A stretch of 31,943 nt of DNA from Faecalibacterium sp. UBA1771 (GCA_002315315.1 DCGT01000012.1:1-31943), one strand, 5' to 3'; positions 1-7,206 are shown, counted from the first letter of the stretch. Notes: generated by a model not told the origin, from the sequence alone. Numbers and translations: made by a program.

Positions 1-87
1 AGCACGATAATCGTTATCTTGTCAATACTAATCGCAATAAATTTCTAAAATGTTTTGCAATATCGTACATTCTGATTCTCAGGGCTA

Positions 88-116
88 TTGACAAGTAATG
101 ACTTAAGTAGTACAAT
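88..116 (+). promoter_or_regulatory. Consensus vegetative promoter for the mobile-element module
   Basis: A perfect -35 (TTGACA, 88-93), a 17-base spacer and a near-perfect -10 (TACAAT, 111-116) are visible. Transcription would start near 123, leaving a leader of about 195 bases before the first gene at 319. The -35 also forms one arm of an 8-bp inverted repeat (TTGTCAAT at 19-26, ATTGACAA at 87-94), which could be an operator. That the promoter drives the HTH, primase, SHOCT and recombinase genes is inferred from position. Confidence 0.75.
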
Positions 117-318
117 TCAAAATATAGAGGTGCGACTCAAATCGTTACATCTTGCTGTACCTTGATAATTGCATCCCACTCACCGGCTATAAGGTATGGA
201 CTGAGCGATGACGGAGGACACCTGAGCGCAGACATATTCCCGAAAGCATATACGGAAACGGTATAGGCCGCCGGAAATGTAGGTGGATATGGAAAAACGA
301 AAGAAGGAGGAACATCAA
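117..318 (+). other. Long untranslated leader of the element module
   Basis: No credible gene is visible between the promoter and the HTH start at 319. The stretch from about 170 on is visibly richer in G and C than the A/T-rich 1-120. A possible long-range pairing joins 183-191 (CCGGCTATA) to 262-274 (TATAG, three-base bulge, GCCGG). I do not recognise a known riboswitch or antisense-RNA family. A TTG-started reading frame on the other strand (137-334) has no ribosome site and resembles nothing. Confidence 0.4.
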
Positions 319-513
319 ATGGAGAAATCAACAATGAGCGTGCAGGAACTGTCCTCGCAGATGGGTATCAGTCTTCCCAAGGCGTATGAGCTGGTTAAGC
401 AGCCCGGATTTCCTGTGCTCCGTATTGGAACAAGAATTCTGATTCCGGTTGACAGCTTCAATGCCTGGCTCAACCGTAAAGCCGAAGGCGGTGATAAGGA
501 TGGAAACAAATGA
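319..513 (+). CDS. Excisionase-like helix-turn-helix DNA-binding protein
   Basis: A 64-residue protein with the layout of the MerR/AlpA/excisionase type of small HTH protein: a short N-terminus, an HTH at about residues 7-24 (VQELSSQMGISLPKAYELVK), a turn and the wing-like segment VLRIGTRILIPVDSFNAWL. Such proteins bind element ends or promoters and steer excision and integration. The start at 319 is chosen because AAGGAGG (304-310) lies 8 bases upstream; an in-frame ATG at 283 has no such site. The gene overlaps the start of the primase gene by 14 bases, so the two are probably translationally coupled. Its place two genes upstream of a serine recombinase fits a recombination directionality factor or module regulator; that role is inference. 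Confidence 0.75.
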   Translation: MEKSTMSVQELSSQMGISLPKAYELVKQPGFPVLRIGTRILIPVDSFNAWLNRKAEGGDKDGNK

Positions 514-1651
514 ATTCCTGAAAAGAGTCTACGGCAAATTGCGCGACGGATATCTGTCCGTAACGATACTTGAAAACGGGAAGTCCAGAACAAGGTGGTT
601 TGATTCCAGGCATCTTGATGAAATGGCTGCATACGCTGTCGAAGCCGGAAAAACATACAACACCTATTTCGGTGTCAATCCCCGTGGGAAAGCGCTTGGT
701 GAATTTCGGCGTGGAGACAGAGAAGATATCACAGCGGTCATCGGAACATATACGGATTTCGATATCAAGGGCGATGCCCATAAGGAAAAGAACCTCCCGG
801 AGACAAAGGAAGTGCTTATGGCTTTCCTCATGGCGTTGCCGATACCGCCGACCATAATCATCGAGTCCGGAAACGGAATCCATGCGTACTGGCTGTTCGA
901 GGAAATCTTCTGCATCAGCAACGAGGCCAGCCGGGACTATATCGAAAAAATCGTAAAAGGCTGGGAAGGCTTCGTGAAGGACAAAGCTTTTCGTGAGTAC
1001 GGTTGGAAATTTGACAGCGTCAGCGATCTGCCTCGAATGCTTCGGGCTGTCGGCACCGCAAATCACAAAACGGCGGAGCGGCCTGTTTGCAAGGTTGCCT
1101 CCTTTAGGGAGGACAGATACAGCCCCTCGGATTTTGAGGAGTATGCGTCTGCACAGCCTGCAAAAAGGTCTGCCGGAACGACCGAAACGGACGGCTTTGC
1201 TCTGATGGGAACAGGCAGCGGACGGGGGCTGATCGACAAATGCGTTTTTCTTCAGCATTGTCGGGATGATGCCGAGAACCTGCCGGAGCCGGAATGGTAT
1301 GCGGCTATCACAAATCTGGCGCAGACCGCTGACGGCGAAAGCGTCATTCATGAGATCAGCAGTCCGTATCCGGGATATACCCGTGAAGAAACGCAGAGAA
1401 AATATGTCCACGCCGCACAGGAAAACAAACCGGTGACCTGTGAGTATATGCAGTGGTGGAAAGAGCATCAGGAATCATTACAGAAAAAAGCTTATTATGC
1501 ACTGACCTGTCAGCAGTGCGGAAAGGAGTTTCAGAGCTATGGAAACAAAGAACGAAAATACTGCTGTCGAGGATGTTACATCGCTTCCCGCAGACCCTTA
1601 CAGTCCGGAACAGCAGATCACATATCACACCTCGCTGGCACTGATAGATAA
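500..1651 (+). CDS. Mobile-element DNA primase (archaeo-eukaryotic/RepB-like primase fold) with C-terminal zinc motif
   Basis: A 383-residue protein. Residues 84-90 (YTDFDIK) carry the paired acidic residues D86 and D88 expected of the AEP primase metal site. Residues 123-131 (SGNGIHAYW) match the family's small-x-His motif with H128, and LPRMLRAVGTANHK (177-190) gives the downstream Arg/His motif. A helical PriCT-like middle part follows (about 249-320). The C-terminus has a Cys cluster (C337, C340, C355, C356, C359) that looks like a zinc finger. Such primases support plasmid or integrative-element replication. ATG 500 is chosen because it overlaps the HTH gene end and starts the conserved protein; an upstream frame extension to 449 is not supported. 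The 3' end overlaps the next gene by 113 bases. Confidence 0.7.
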   Translation: METNEFLKRVYGKLRDGYLSVTILENGKSRTRWFDSRHLDEMAAYAVEAGKTYNTYFGVNPRGKALGEFRRGDREDITAVIGTYTDFDIKGDAHKEKNLPETKEVLMAFLMALPIPPTIIIESGNGIHAYWLFEEIFCISNEASRDYIEKIVKGWEGFVKDKAFREYGWKFDSVSDLPRMLRAVGTANHKTAERPVCKVASFREDRYSPSDFEEYASAQPAKRSAGTTETDGFALMGTGSGRGLIDKCVFLQHCRDDAENLPEPEWYAAITNLAQTADGESVIHEISSPYPGYTREETQRKYVHAAQENKPVTCEYMQWWKEHQESLQKKAYYALTCQQCGKEFQSYGNKERKYCCRGCYIASRRPLQSGTADHISHLAGTDR

Positions 1652-1760
1652 ACTGGTTCAGAACGGGCTTCTGACACAGGCTGATTTCAAAAGAGCCTGC
1701 GTGATTCTGACGAAAAAATACGGCCTTCCTGACGGCAGTATATTCGCAGAAGTCGCTTGA
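1539..1760 (+). CDS. SHOCT-like small protein nested over the primase 3' end
   Basis: A 73-residue protein. The second half (QITYHTSLALIDKLVQNGLL, then TQADFKRACVILTKKYG) has the two-helix pattern of SHOCT-type oligomerisation modules: a helix, a 'GLLT..DF' turn and a second helix. Short proteins of this kind commonly sit just upstream of large serine recombinases in Firmicute elements, which supports the call. The start has a ribosome site (AAAGGAG, 1522-1528) 10 bases upstream. The first 38 codons are read in another frame of the primase gene, so this is real or at least tolerated dual coding. Its stop lies 15 bases before the recombinase ORF ATG and in the same frame. Function is unknown; a role in recombinase assembly or regulation is inference. 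Confidence 0.6.
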   Translation: METKNENTAVEDVTSLPADPYSPEQQITYHTSLALIDKLVQNGLLTQADFKRACVILTKKYGLPDGSIFAEVA

Positions 1761-1775
1761 CTTATTCCATTATAT

Positions 1776-3287
1776 ATGGATGTATGCTCAACCTACAACC
1801 GTTTCGGAAAAGATGTCTGTCAGTCAAAAGCCATACCCGAGCCTACACTCAAGAAGCTGTCTGCGGATATCAACAGCAACCCGGAGTGGAGTTTCGTCCG
1901 GGTGTATACAGACGAAGGCATCTCCGGTACGAACACAAAGCACCGAGACGGTTTCAATGAGATGATTGCGGATGCCCTGAACGGGAAAATCGACCTTATC
2001 GTTACCAAATCCGTCAGCCGTTTTGCCCGTAACACCGTTGACAGTCTGACCACCATCCGTAAGCTGAAGGAACACGGTATCGAGGTTTATTTTGAAAAGG
2101 AAGCTATCTGGACATTTGACAGCAAGGGCGAATTGCTCCTAACGATCATGTCATCTCTGGCGCAGGAGGAAAGCCGATCCATTTCCGAGAATGTCACATG
2201 GGGCCGCCGGAAACAGTTTTCTGACGGCAAGGTCAGCCTTCCGTACGGACAGTTCCTTGGATACCGCAAGGGAGCAGACGGCCTTCCGGAGATTGTACCG
2301 GAGGAAGCGGAAACCGTCAGACTTATCTACCGTATGTTCCGTGACGGCAAATCTCCCAGCTTTATTGCCCGTCATCTCACCGCACAGGGCATTCCGACTC
2401 CCGGTGGAAAAAAGGTATGGCAGGCACAGGTCATCGAAAGTATTCTCACCAATGAGAAATACAAGGGTGATGCACGGCTTCAAAAGAAATTCACTACGGA
2501 TTTTCTTACGAAAAAGCAGAAGGTCAACGAGGGTGAAGTGCCGCAGTATTATGTGGAGAACAGCCACCCGGCAATCATAGAGCCGAGAGCCTGGGACGAG
2601 GTTCAGCGCATTATGCGGCAGCGGAAAGCAAGCGGAAAACGACATGACTGCAGCAGTCCATTTTCTGGCAGAGTTATCTGCGGTGACTGCGGAGCGGTTT
2701 ACGGCTCGAAGGTCTGGCATTCCAATGACCCGTACAGAAAGGTCATTTGGCAGTGCAATGCCAAGTTCAAAAATGAAGAAAAATGCCGTACCCCGCATGT
2801 GACGGAAGAACGGCTTAAAAACGGTTTCCTTGAGGCACTCAGTATTCTGCATGAAAACCGGGATACGCTTCTGAATGATATCCGTGATGTAAAACACGAC
2901 CTTGAAGACTGCACCGCAGTAGACGCAAGGATAACAGAGCTGACAGGCGAAATGGAAGTCATCGCCGGACTGATTCAAAAAGCCATTGAGGACAACGCTA
3001 CCCATGCGCAGGATCAGGAAGAATACAACCGGCACTATAACGAACTTGCCGACCGCTATGACAAGCTGAAAAAGAAGCTGGAAGCGCTGGAGCAGGAGCG
3101 GGATGAGCGCCACTTCAAATCCGACATCCTGAGCGGTTTTCTCTTTGAAATGACGGAATACGATTATCTCGATGCCGAGTTCACCGATTCCCGCTGTATT
3201 GCCATGCTCGACCATGTGACGGTCTATGACGACGGCAGAATGGTCTACAGCTTTCTGAACGGAAGCGACATTACCGTGATGGTATAA
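1776..3287 (+). CDS. Large serine recombinase, N-terminal catalytic motif not found (probably inactive)
   Basis: A 503-residue ORF. From residue 32 (INSNPEW) on it is a typical element recombinase: resolvase-type core with YTDEGISGTNTKHRDGF (44-60), SVSRFARNTVDS (79-90) and MSSLAQEESRSISENVTWG (125-143); a recombinase domain (about 160-275, including GIPTPGGK); a zinc ribbon (C302, C305, C327, C337); and a coiled coil (about 370-450) before the C-terminal tail. The first 31 residues do not show the YxRVSTD motif that holds the nucleophilic serine; residues 7-13 read YNRFGKD. No Shine-Dalgarno sequence is visible before ATG 1776, and no frame restores the motif. This suggests 5' decay by substitutions or small indels, or a sequencing fault. 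If intact, the enzyme would excise and integrate the element. Confidence 0.75.
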   Translation: MDVCSTYNRFGKDVCQSKAIPEPTLKKLSADINSNPEWSFVRVYTDEGISGTNTKHRDGFNEMIADALNGKIDLIVTKSVSRFARNTVDSLTTIRKLKEHGIEVYFEKEAIWTFDSKGELLLTIMSSLAQEESRSISENVTWGRRKQFSDGKVSLPYGQFLGYRKGADGLPEIVPEEAETVRLIYRMFRDGKSPSFIARHLTAQGIPTPGGKKVWQAQVIESILTNEKYKGDARLQKKFTTDFLTKKQKVNEGEVPQYYVENSHPAIIEPRAWDEVQRIMRQRKASGKRHDCSSPFSGRVICGDCGAVYGSKVWHSNDPYRKVIWQCNAKFKNEEKCRTPHVTEERLKNGFLEALSILHENRDTLLNDIRDVKHDLEDCTAVDARITELTGEMEVIAGLIQKAIEDNATHAQDQEEYNRHYNELADRYDKLKKKLEALEQERDERHFKSDILSGFLFEMTEYDYLDAEFTDSRCIAMLDHVTVYDDGRMVYSFLNGSDITVMV

Positions 3288-3310
3288 CATCCGGCGTTTA
3301 TTTTTGCAAT

Positions 3311-3342
3311 CGGCTGTTTAACGAATAGCGGCTGTTTAACGA
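3311..3342 (+). repeat. 14-bp direct repeat downstream of the recombinase
   Basis: CGGCTGTTTAACGA occurs at 3311-3324 and again at 3329-3342, an 18-base period. It lies 24 bases past the recombinase stop, in the gene-free stretch 3288-3483. It could be a binding site for the recombinase or the HTH protein near the element end. Apart from this repeat and a tiny hairpin (CTCC-TAC-GGAG near 3397-3407) I see nothing else in that stretch. Confidence 0.6.
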
Positions 3343-3483
3343 TTACTGACCACTACAGATTGTGCCAGAGAGCCGAAAACACACCCAAAAAGCACTCCTA
3401 CGGAGAGCACATATGGGGACTGCCTGCGATGAAATGCACAACGGTGTTTCGGAAATCCTTGCTACATAGGCATTTCAGGGCAT

Positions 3484-3530
3484 AAAAAAACGATACCATA
3501 GACGGATACATCGTATCAATCTATGGTATC
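3484..3530 (-). terminator. Rho-independent terminator of the tRNA-Leu gene
   Basis: Arms GATACCATAG (3492-3501) and CTATGGTATC (3521-3530) pair perfectly, with an inner GATAC/GTATC stem (3505-3509, 3513-3517). Seven A on the plus strand (3484-3490) give a U7 tract for minus-strand transcripts. It sits directly beyond the tRNA CCA end. Confidence 0.85.
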
Positions 3531-3535
3531 TGATT

Positions 3536-3618
3536 TGGTGCGGGCGAAGGGACTCGAACCCATAAGCCGAAGCATTGGCTCCTAAGACCAACGTGTTTGC
3601 CAATTCCACCACGCCCGC
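3536..3618 (-). tRNA. tRNA-Leu (anticodon UAG)
   Basis: The acceptor arms GCGGGCG and CGCCCGC pair, with discriminator A and a genome-encoded CCA (3536-3538). The anticodon stem TTGGT/GCCAA encloses the loop CTTAGGA, giving anticodon UAG, which reads CUN leucine codons. The long variable arm expected of a class II tRNA-Leu is present (TGCTTCGGCT region) and the T loop reads GGTTCGAGTCC. The gene is 83 bases long including CCA. Its 3' end faces the mobile-element module, and tRNA genes are common integration landmarks; whether the element used this site is not shown. Confidence 0.95.
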
Positions 3619-3630
3619 ATTTACTATACT

Positions 3631-3659
3631 AATATAGCAAAATATGCACAATATGTCAA
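3631..3659 (-). promoter_or_regulatory. Promoter of tRNA-Leu
   Basis: On the minus strand a perfect -35 TTGACA (plus positions 3654-3659), a 17-base spacer and -10 TATATT (3631-3636) are seen. Transcription would start a few bases before the mature tRNA 5' end. It is back-to-back with the promoter of the rhomboid-like gene. Confidence 0.8.
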
Positions 3660-3662
3660 TGA

Positions 3663-3691
3663 AAGACATTACGGCGGATTTATGATATAAT
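3663..3691 (+). promoter_or_regulatory. Promoter of the rhomboid-like gene
   Basis: A -35 AAGACA (3663-3668), a 17-base spacer and a perfect -10 TATAAT (3686-3691) precede the gene start by about 37 bases. Its -35 lies 3 bases from the -35 of the divergent tRNA promoter, so polymerase binding at one may exclude the other. Confidence 0.65.
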
Positions 3692-3727
3692 ATGAGCGGA
3701 AATACTGTTCCGAAAGGGTAATTTTTT

Positions 3728-4387
3728 ATGAACATTCTGTACAAGCTGGAAAGAAAGTACGGCAGACTCGCCATACCGAATCTAATGGTAATTATCGTTA
3801 TCGCTACGGCGTTTGTCTACACTATGGAACTGATATATCCCGACCTCGGAGTTACGGAGCTGATGTGTCTCAATACCCGATTGATTTTGAGAGGTCAGGT
3901 TTGGCGGCTTGTAACATTCATTTTCATTCCTCCTGCTGCTTCGCCGCTGTTTATGGTGTTTTCGCTGTACTTCTATTATTTAATCGGCACGACGTTAGAA
4001 AAAGAATGGGGCTCGTTTGTATTCGGTGCATATTATTTTATAGGCGTTGTCGCAATCATTATTGCTTCATTTATTACCGGTGCTGTCGGCAGCAACACAT
4101 ATCTGAACTACTCGCTGTTCTTCGCATTTGCCGTTCTGTACCCCGACTATGAGGTTATAGTGTTCTTTGTTCTTCCCGTCAAAATAAAATTTCTTGCGAT
4201 TTTGGACGCGGCTATGTTTGCGATAATGCTGATTATCGGAAGCGTTGGTATCAAAATGTCCGTAATTGCTTCGCTTCTTAATCTTGCGCTGTTCTTCGGA
4301 AAGGATTTCATCAATTGGATCAAGCGGCAGATAGAATACCGCAAGACAAGACAGAATTTCCGAAATCAGACAAGACAATGGAGATAA
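3728..4387 (+). CDS. Rhomboid-like polytopic membrane protein without visible protease residues
   Basis: A 219-residue membrane protein with about six hydrophobic segments (roughly 18-36, 60-88, 98-120, 125-148, 153-172, 175-191) and a basic C-terminal tail. Residues 57-68 (GQVWRLVTFIFI) match the WR loop of rhomboid/derlin proteins, and GTTLEKEWGSFVFGAYYF (87-104) resembles the following family segment. The GxSG serine motif and the catalytic histidine are absent; NTYLNYSLFFAF (123-134) occupies the usual serine region. It is therefore likely a pseudoprotease. The start at 3728 follows AAAGGG a few bases upstream. It is monocistronic, with its own promoter and a terminator at 4409-4454. Substrate or partner is unknown. 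Confidence 0.7.
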   Translation: MNILYKLERKYGRLAIPNLMVIIVIATAFVYTMELIYPDLGVTELMCLNTRLILRGQVWRLVTFIFIPPAASPLFMVFSLYFYYLIGTTLEKEWGSFVFGAYYFIGVVAIIIASFITGAVGSNTYLNYSLFFAFAVLYPDYEVIVFFVLPVKIKFLAILDAAMFAIMLIIGSVGIKMSVIASLLNLALFFGKDFINWIKRQIEYRKTRQNFRNQTRQWR

Positions 4388-4408
4388 TCGGACTGACAAA
4401 ACAATTCA

Positions 4409-4454
4409 CGGCAGACGTGATCTCGGAATAATTTTCCGAGAAATGCGTCTGCCG
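4409..4454. terminator. Bidirectional terminator between convergent genes
   Basis: Outer arms CGGCAGACG (4409-4417) and CGTCTGCCG (4446-4454) and inner arms TCTCGGA (4421-4427) and TCCGAGA (4435-4441) form a two-part stem. A T-rich run (ATTTTATTT) follows on the plus strand. It separates the rhomboid-like gene from the convergent PLP enzyme gene. Confidence 0.8.
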
Positions 4455-4472
4455 ATTTTATTTCCACGTTTT

Positions 4473-5717
4473 TTATTTGTTTACTCCGATTCGATCTGCG
4501 GCAAGCAGTATTGCCCTGTGGGCGGCATCAAACGATATTCCGCCCTGCATATAGGCAATATATGGCTCGCGCAGAGGAGCATCGCAGGATAGCTCGATAG
4601 ATGACCCGTTGGTAAATGCTCCCGCCGCCATTATGACTTTGTCCTCATAGCCCGGCATATCCCACGCTTCGGGAACGGCATAGCTGTCGACCGGCGATGC
4701 GGCTTGAATTGCACGGCAAAGCTCTGTAAGCTTTTCGGGACTGCCGAATTTGACGGTTGTGACTATGTCGCTTCGCACCTCGTCGGCGGCAGGAGAAGCA
4801 TCGTAGCCGAGCAGAGTAAAAACAGATGACGCATAAACCGCGCTTTTGAGTGCCTCAGCGGTAATCATAGGCGCAAGGTAAAGTCCGAGATACAGCTCAC
4901 GGTAACCGGTAGGCCAGCAGCCTATTTCACGTCCCGTACCGGGTGCTGTGAGATGGTGAGCGCATTTTTCCACCAAGTCGGCGCGTCCGGCTATATATCC
5001 TCCGGTCTGAGCTATTCCTCCTCCGGCATTCTTGATAAGCGAACCGATTATCAGATCTGCTCCTACGGCAATAGGCTCGTCGATCTGTGTAAACTCGCCG
5101 TAGCAGTTATCCACAATGACGGGGCGATCGGGCGCCGTCCTATGTGCGCATTCGATTATTTTACCGATTTCGGAAACCGTCAGTGCCTTGCGGTCACCGT
5201 AACCGCGTGAGCGCTGAATGTATAGCACATCGCCCTGCGGTGCTCGACGCTCTATTTCGGCATAGTCCGGCATACCGTTTTTGAGCGCGACAGTGTCAAA
5301 ACCGACACCGAATTCCGCAAGAGAACCGAATCCGTCACTGCCTCTTATTGCCCCGCTCAAGGTATCGTAAGGTGAGCCTGTCAGCGAAAGCAGTACCATA
5401 TTCGGGCGCATAACACCGAACAGTGCAACGGTCAGCGCATGGGTGCCGCTCATAAAGTGCGGGCGGCATATTGCATCCTGAGCACCTACAATGTCGGCAA
5501 AAATTTTGTCAAGGCTGTCGCGTCCGATATCGCCGTATCCATAACCGGTGCTGCCGCCGAGATGTGCCGCACCGACCCGATTTTTTATAAATGCATCCAA
5601 TACCTTGAGCTGATTATGCTCTCTGACCTTTTCTATGCGTTCAAACGGCTCACGGCATATTTCGAGTGCTCTGCGGTCAAATTCAAGCATTTCTGAGGAA
5701 ATATCGTTAATATTCAT
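4473..5717 (-). CDS. PLP-dependent 'methionine gamma-lyase family / aluminium resistance' protein
   Basis: A 414-residue fold-type I PLP enzyme of the family annotated as methionine gamma-lyase-like or aluminium resistance protein (YnbB type in Bacillus). Full length for the family. Visible marks are the N-terminal substrate loop GSTGYGYGDIGRDSLDKIFA (55-74), RPHFMSGTHALTVALFGVMR (85-104), the cofactor aspartate in IVDNCYGEF (D203) and the likely Schiff-base lysine in GSLIKNAGGGI (K229). Chemistry is probably C-S lyase or a related elimination, but the physiological substrate of this family is not firmly known. Its ATG overlaps the murD stop (TAATG), so the two are co-transcribed and probably translationally coupled, although no direct metabolic link to murD is evident. 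Confidence 0.85.
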   Translation of the reverse strand: MNINDISSEMLEFDRRALEICREPFERIEKVREHNQLKVLDAFIKNRVGAAHLGGSTGYGYGDIGRDSLDKIFADIVGAQDAICRPHFMSGTHALTVALFGVMRPNMVLLSLTGSPYDTLSGAIRGSDGFGSLAEFGVGFDTVALKNGMPDYAEIERRAPQGDVLYIQRSRGYGDRKALTVSEIGKIIECAHRTAPDRPVIVDNCYGEFTQIDEPIAVGADLIIGSLIKNAGGGIAQTGGYIAGRADLVEKCAHHLTAPGTGREIGCWPTGYRELYLGLYLAPMITAEALKSAVYASSVFTLLGYDASPAADEVRSDIVTTVKFGSPEKLTELCRAIQAASPVDSYAVPEAWDMPGYEDKVIMAAGAFTNGSSIELSCDAPLREPYIAYMQGGISFDAAHRAILLAADRIGVNK

Positions 5718-7108
5718 TATTTTGTACCCAGTTCGTTTACGAGCTTTTTGAAATGCTCTCCCCTTTTCTCAAAGTTTGCATAGCTGTCAAATGACGGAGA
5801 TGCGGGCGAAAGCAGAACAACATCACCCCGCTTTGCAATTTCGGCGGCATAACCAACGGCGGCGGGAATATTCTCAAGCCTTACAAGCTCTATATCGCTC
5901 TGCTCAAATCCGTCACATTCTCTCACCGATTTTTCTATTGCCTCGGCAGTTGTGCCGCACAGTAAAAGTGTTTTGACGTGCTTCAGAATATCGGGTGCAA
6001 GAGGATCGTATGACAGCTTTTTATCCGACCCGCCTGCTATGAGAATTACCTTTTCATCAAAAGAACGCAGACCCGCGATAGTCCTCGTAGGTGTGGTAGC
6101 AATAGAGTCATTGTACCATTTCGCACCGTTAAATTCTCTGACAAGCTCGATTCGATGCTCCACTCCGTTGAAATTGCGTATTGTTTCTACTGTCCTGTCG
6201 CGGTCGGCAAGCTCCATTGTAACAGCGACTGCAGCGGCGATATTTTCACGGTTATGCTGACCGACAAGTCGTATTCCGTCAAAATTCATAAATCTTTCCG
6301 CAACGCCGTTTCGCGCGGTATACAGGCTGTCACCGTCGATATATGCACCGTTTTCGACAGGTTGTCGGGCAAAAAGGCGCAATGTGCCTTTTACATCGGA
6401 TATCATCGTGCGGGTGATGTCGTTGCCGAGATTAAGCACCGTTATGCCGTTTTCATTCTGATGTGTAATAATATTTCTCTTGGCGTCGATATACTCCTGC
6501 ATATCCTTGTGGTGGTCGAGGTGATTCGGAACGACATTGGTGACAAGCGATATATCGGGGCTTGTTTTCATCGAAATAAGCTGAAAGCTGGAAAGCTCGA
6601 CAACTGCTATATCATCGGGCGAAATATCGTCTATAATCGGCAAAAGCGGTCGACCGATATTGCCGCCGAGATGTATCGTAAAACCGCTGTTTTCAAGAAT
6701 TTTTGCAATAAGGGTTGTTGTAGTGGTCTTGCCGTCAGAGCCTGTTACTCCTATCTTTTTCGCTTCGCACAGGTCAAAAAACGTTTCCATTTCGGAGGTG
6801 ATGTGCTTTCCCGCCTTGACCGCCGCCTGAATTTCCGGCTTGGTGTAGTCGATGCCGGGCGTGCGGAATATGATGTCGGCTTCATCAAGATGAGCGAGGT
6901 ATTCATCTCCCAGCATAGTATCGGCATGAGACTTTGCAAGAAGCTCGCTGTATTCCTCTCCGAGGTCGGTTCGACGGTCACAAAGAGTTATTTTCGCGCC
7001 GTAACGTGCAAATTTTTCGACAAGCTGACGGTGACTCAGCCCCGCTCCGAGCAGGAACACACGCTTACCGTTCAGGCTTTCGTAATATTGTCTGACTTTA
7101 TCGGTCAT
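5717..7108 (-). CDS. murD: UDP-N-acetylmuramoyl-L-alanine:D-glutamate ligase
   Basis: Cytoplasmic Mur ligase that adds D-glutamate to UDP-MurNAc-L-Ala in peptidoglycan precursor synthesis, using ATP. A protein of about 463 residues with the three Mur ligase domains: Rossmann-like N-terminus (VFLLGAGLSHRQLV, about 17-30), central ATP-binding loop GVTGSDGKTTTT (about 120-131) followed by GGNIGRPLL, ELSSFQL and NHLDHH, and the C-terminal domain with GVEHRIELV, YNDSIATTP and LIAGGSDKK. The start at 7108 is preferred over an in-frame ATG six bases upstream because AAGGAG lies 7 bases before it but only 1 base before the other. It stands apart from a cell-wall cluster, paired only with the downstream PLP enzyme gene. 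Confidence 0.95.
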   Translation of the reverse strand: MTDKVRQYYESLNGKRVFLLGAGLSHRQLVEKFARYGAKITLCDRRTDLGEEYSELLAKSHADTMLGDEYLAHLDEADIIFRTPGIDYTKPEIQAAVKAGKHITSEMETFFDLCEAKKIGVTGSDGKTTTTTLIAKILENSGFTIHLGGNIGRPLLPIIDDISPDDIAVVELSSFQLISMKTSPDISLVTNVVPNHLDHHKDMQEYIDAKRNIITHQNENGITVLNLGNDITRTMISDVKGTLRLFARQPVENGAYIDGDSLYTARNGVAERFMNFDGIRLVGQHNRENIAAAVAVTMELADRDRTVETIRNFNGVEHRIELVREFNGAKWYNDSIATTPTRTIAGLRSFDEKVILIAGGSDKKLSYDPLAPDILKHVKTLLLCGTTAEAIEKSVRECDGFEQSDIELVRLENIPAAVGYAAEIAKRGDVVLLSPASPSFDSYANFEKRGEHFKKLVNELGTK

Positions 7109-7140
7109 AATCATTCTCCTTACAAAACAATACTCATCTC

Positions 7141-7169
7141 ATTATACTTATTCTTTTCGATAAATACAA
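7141..7169 (-). promoter_or_regulatory. Promoter of murD
   Basis: On the minus strand: -35 TTGTAT (7164-7169), a 17-base spacer and a perfect -10 TATAAT (7141-7146). The start of murD lies about 33 bases downstream of the -10. The -35 is weak. Confidence 0.55.
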
Positions 7170-7206
7170 TTAATTATGTGCAAGTCCGAATAAATGTTTG
7201 CCGCAC

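Noticed and set aside
137..334. 65-residue reading frame on the minus strand in the element leader
   Set aside because: It needs a TTG start, has no ribosome site, runs against the promoter at 88-116 and resembles no known protein.
470..1468. 332-residue reading frame antisense to the primase gene
   Set aside because: Shadow of a real gene on the other strand; no ribosome site or recognisable domain, while the plus-strand frame has clear primase motifs.
2151..3290. 379-residue reading frame antisense to the recombinase
   Set aside because: Shadow frame of the conserved recombinase body; no independent support.
53..3310. TTTTGCAAT shared at 53-61 and 3302-3310 as the element attachment sites
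   Set aside because: Nine A/T-rich bases can recur by chance over 3 kb, and the flanks do not match; too weak to call att sites.
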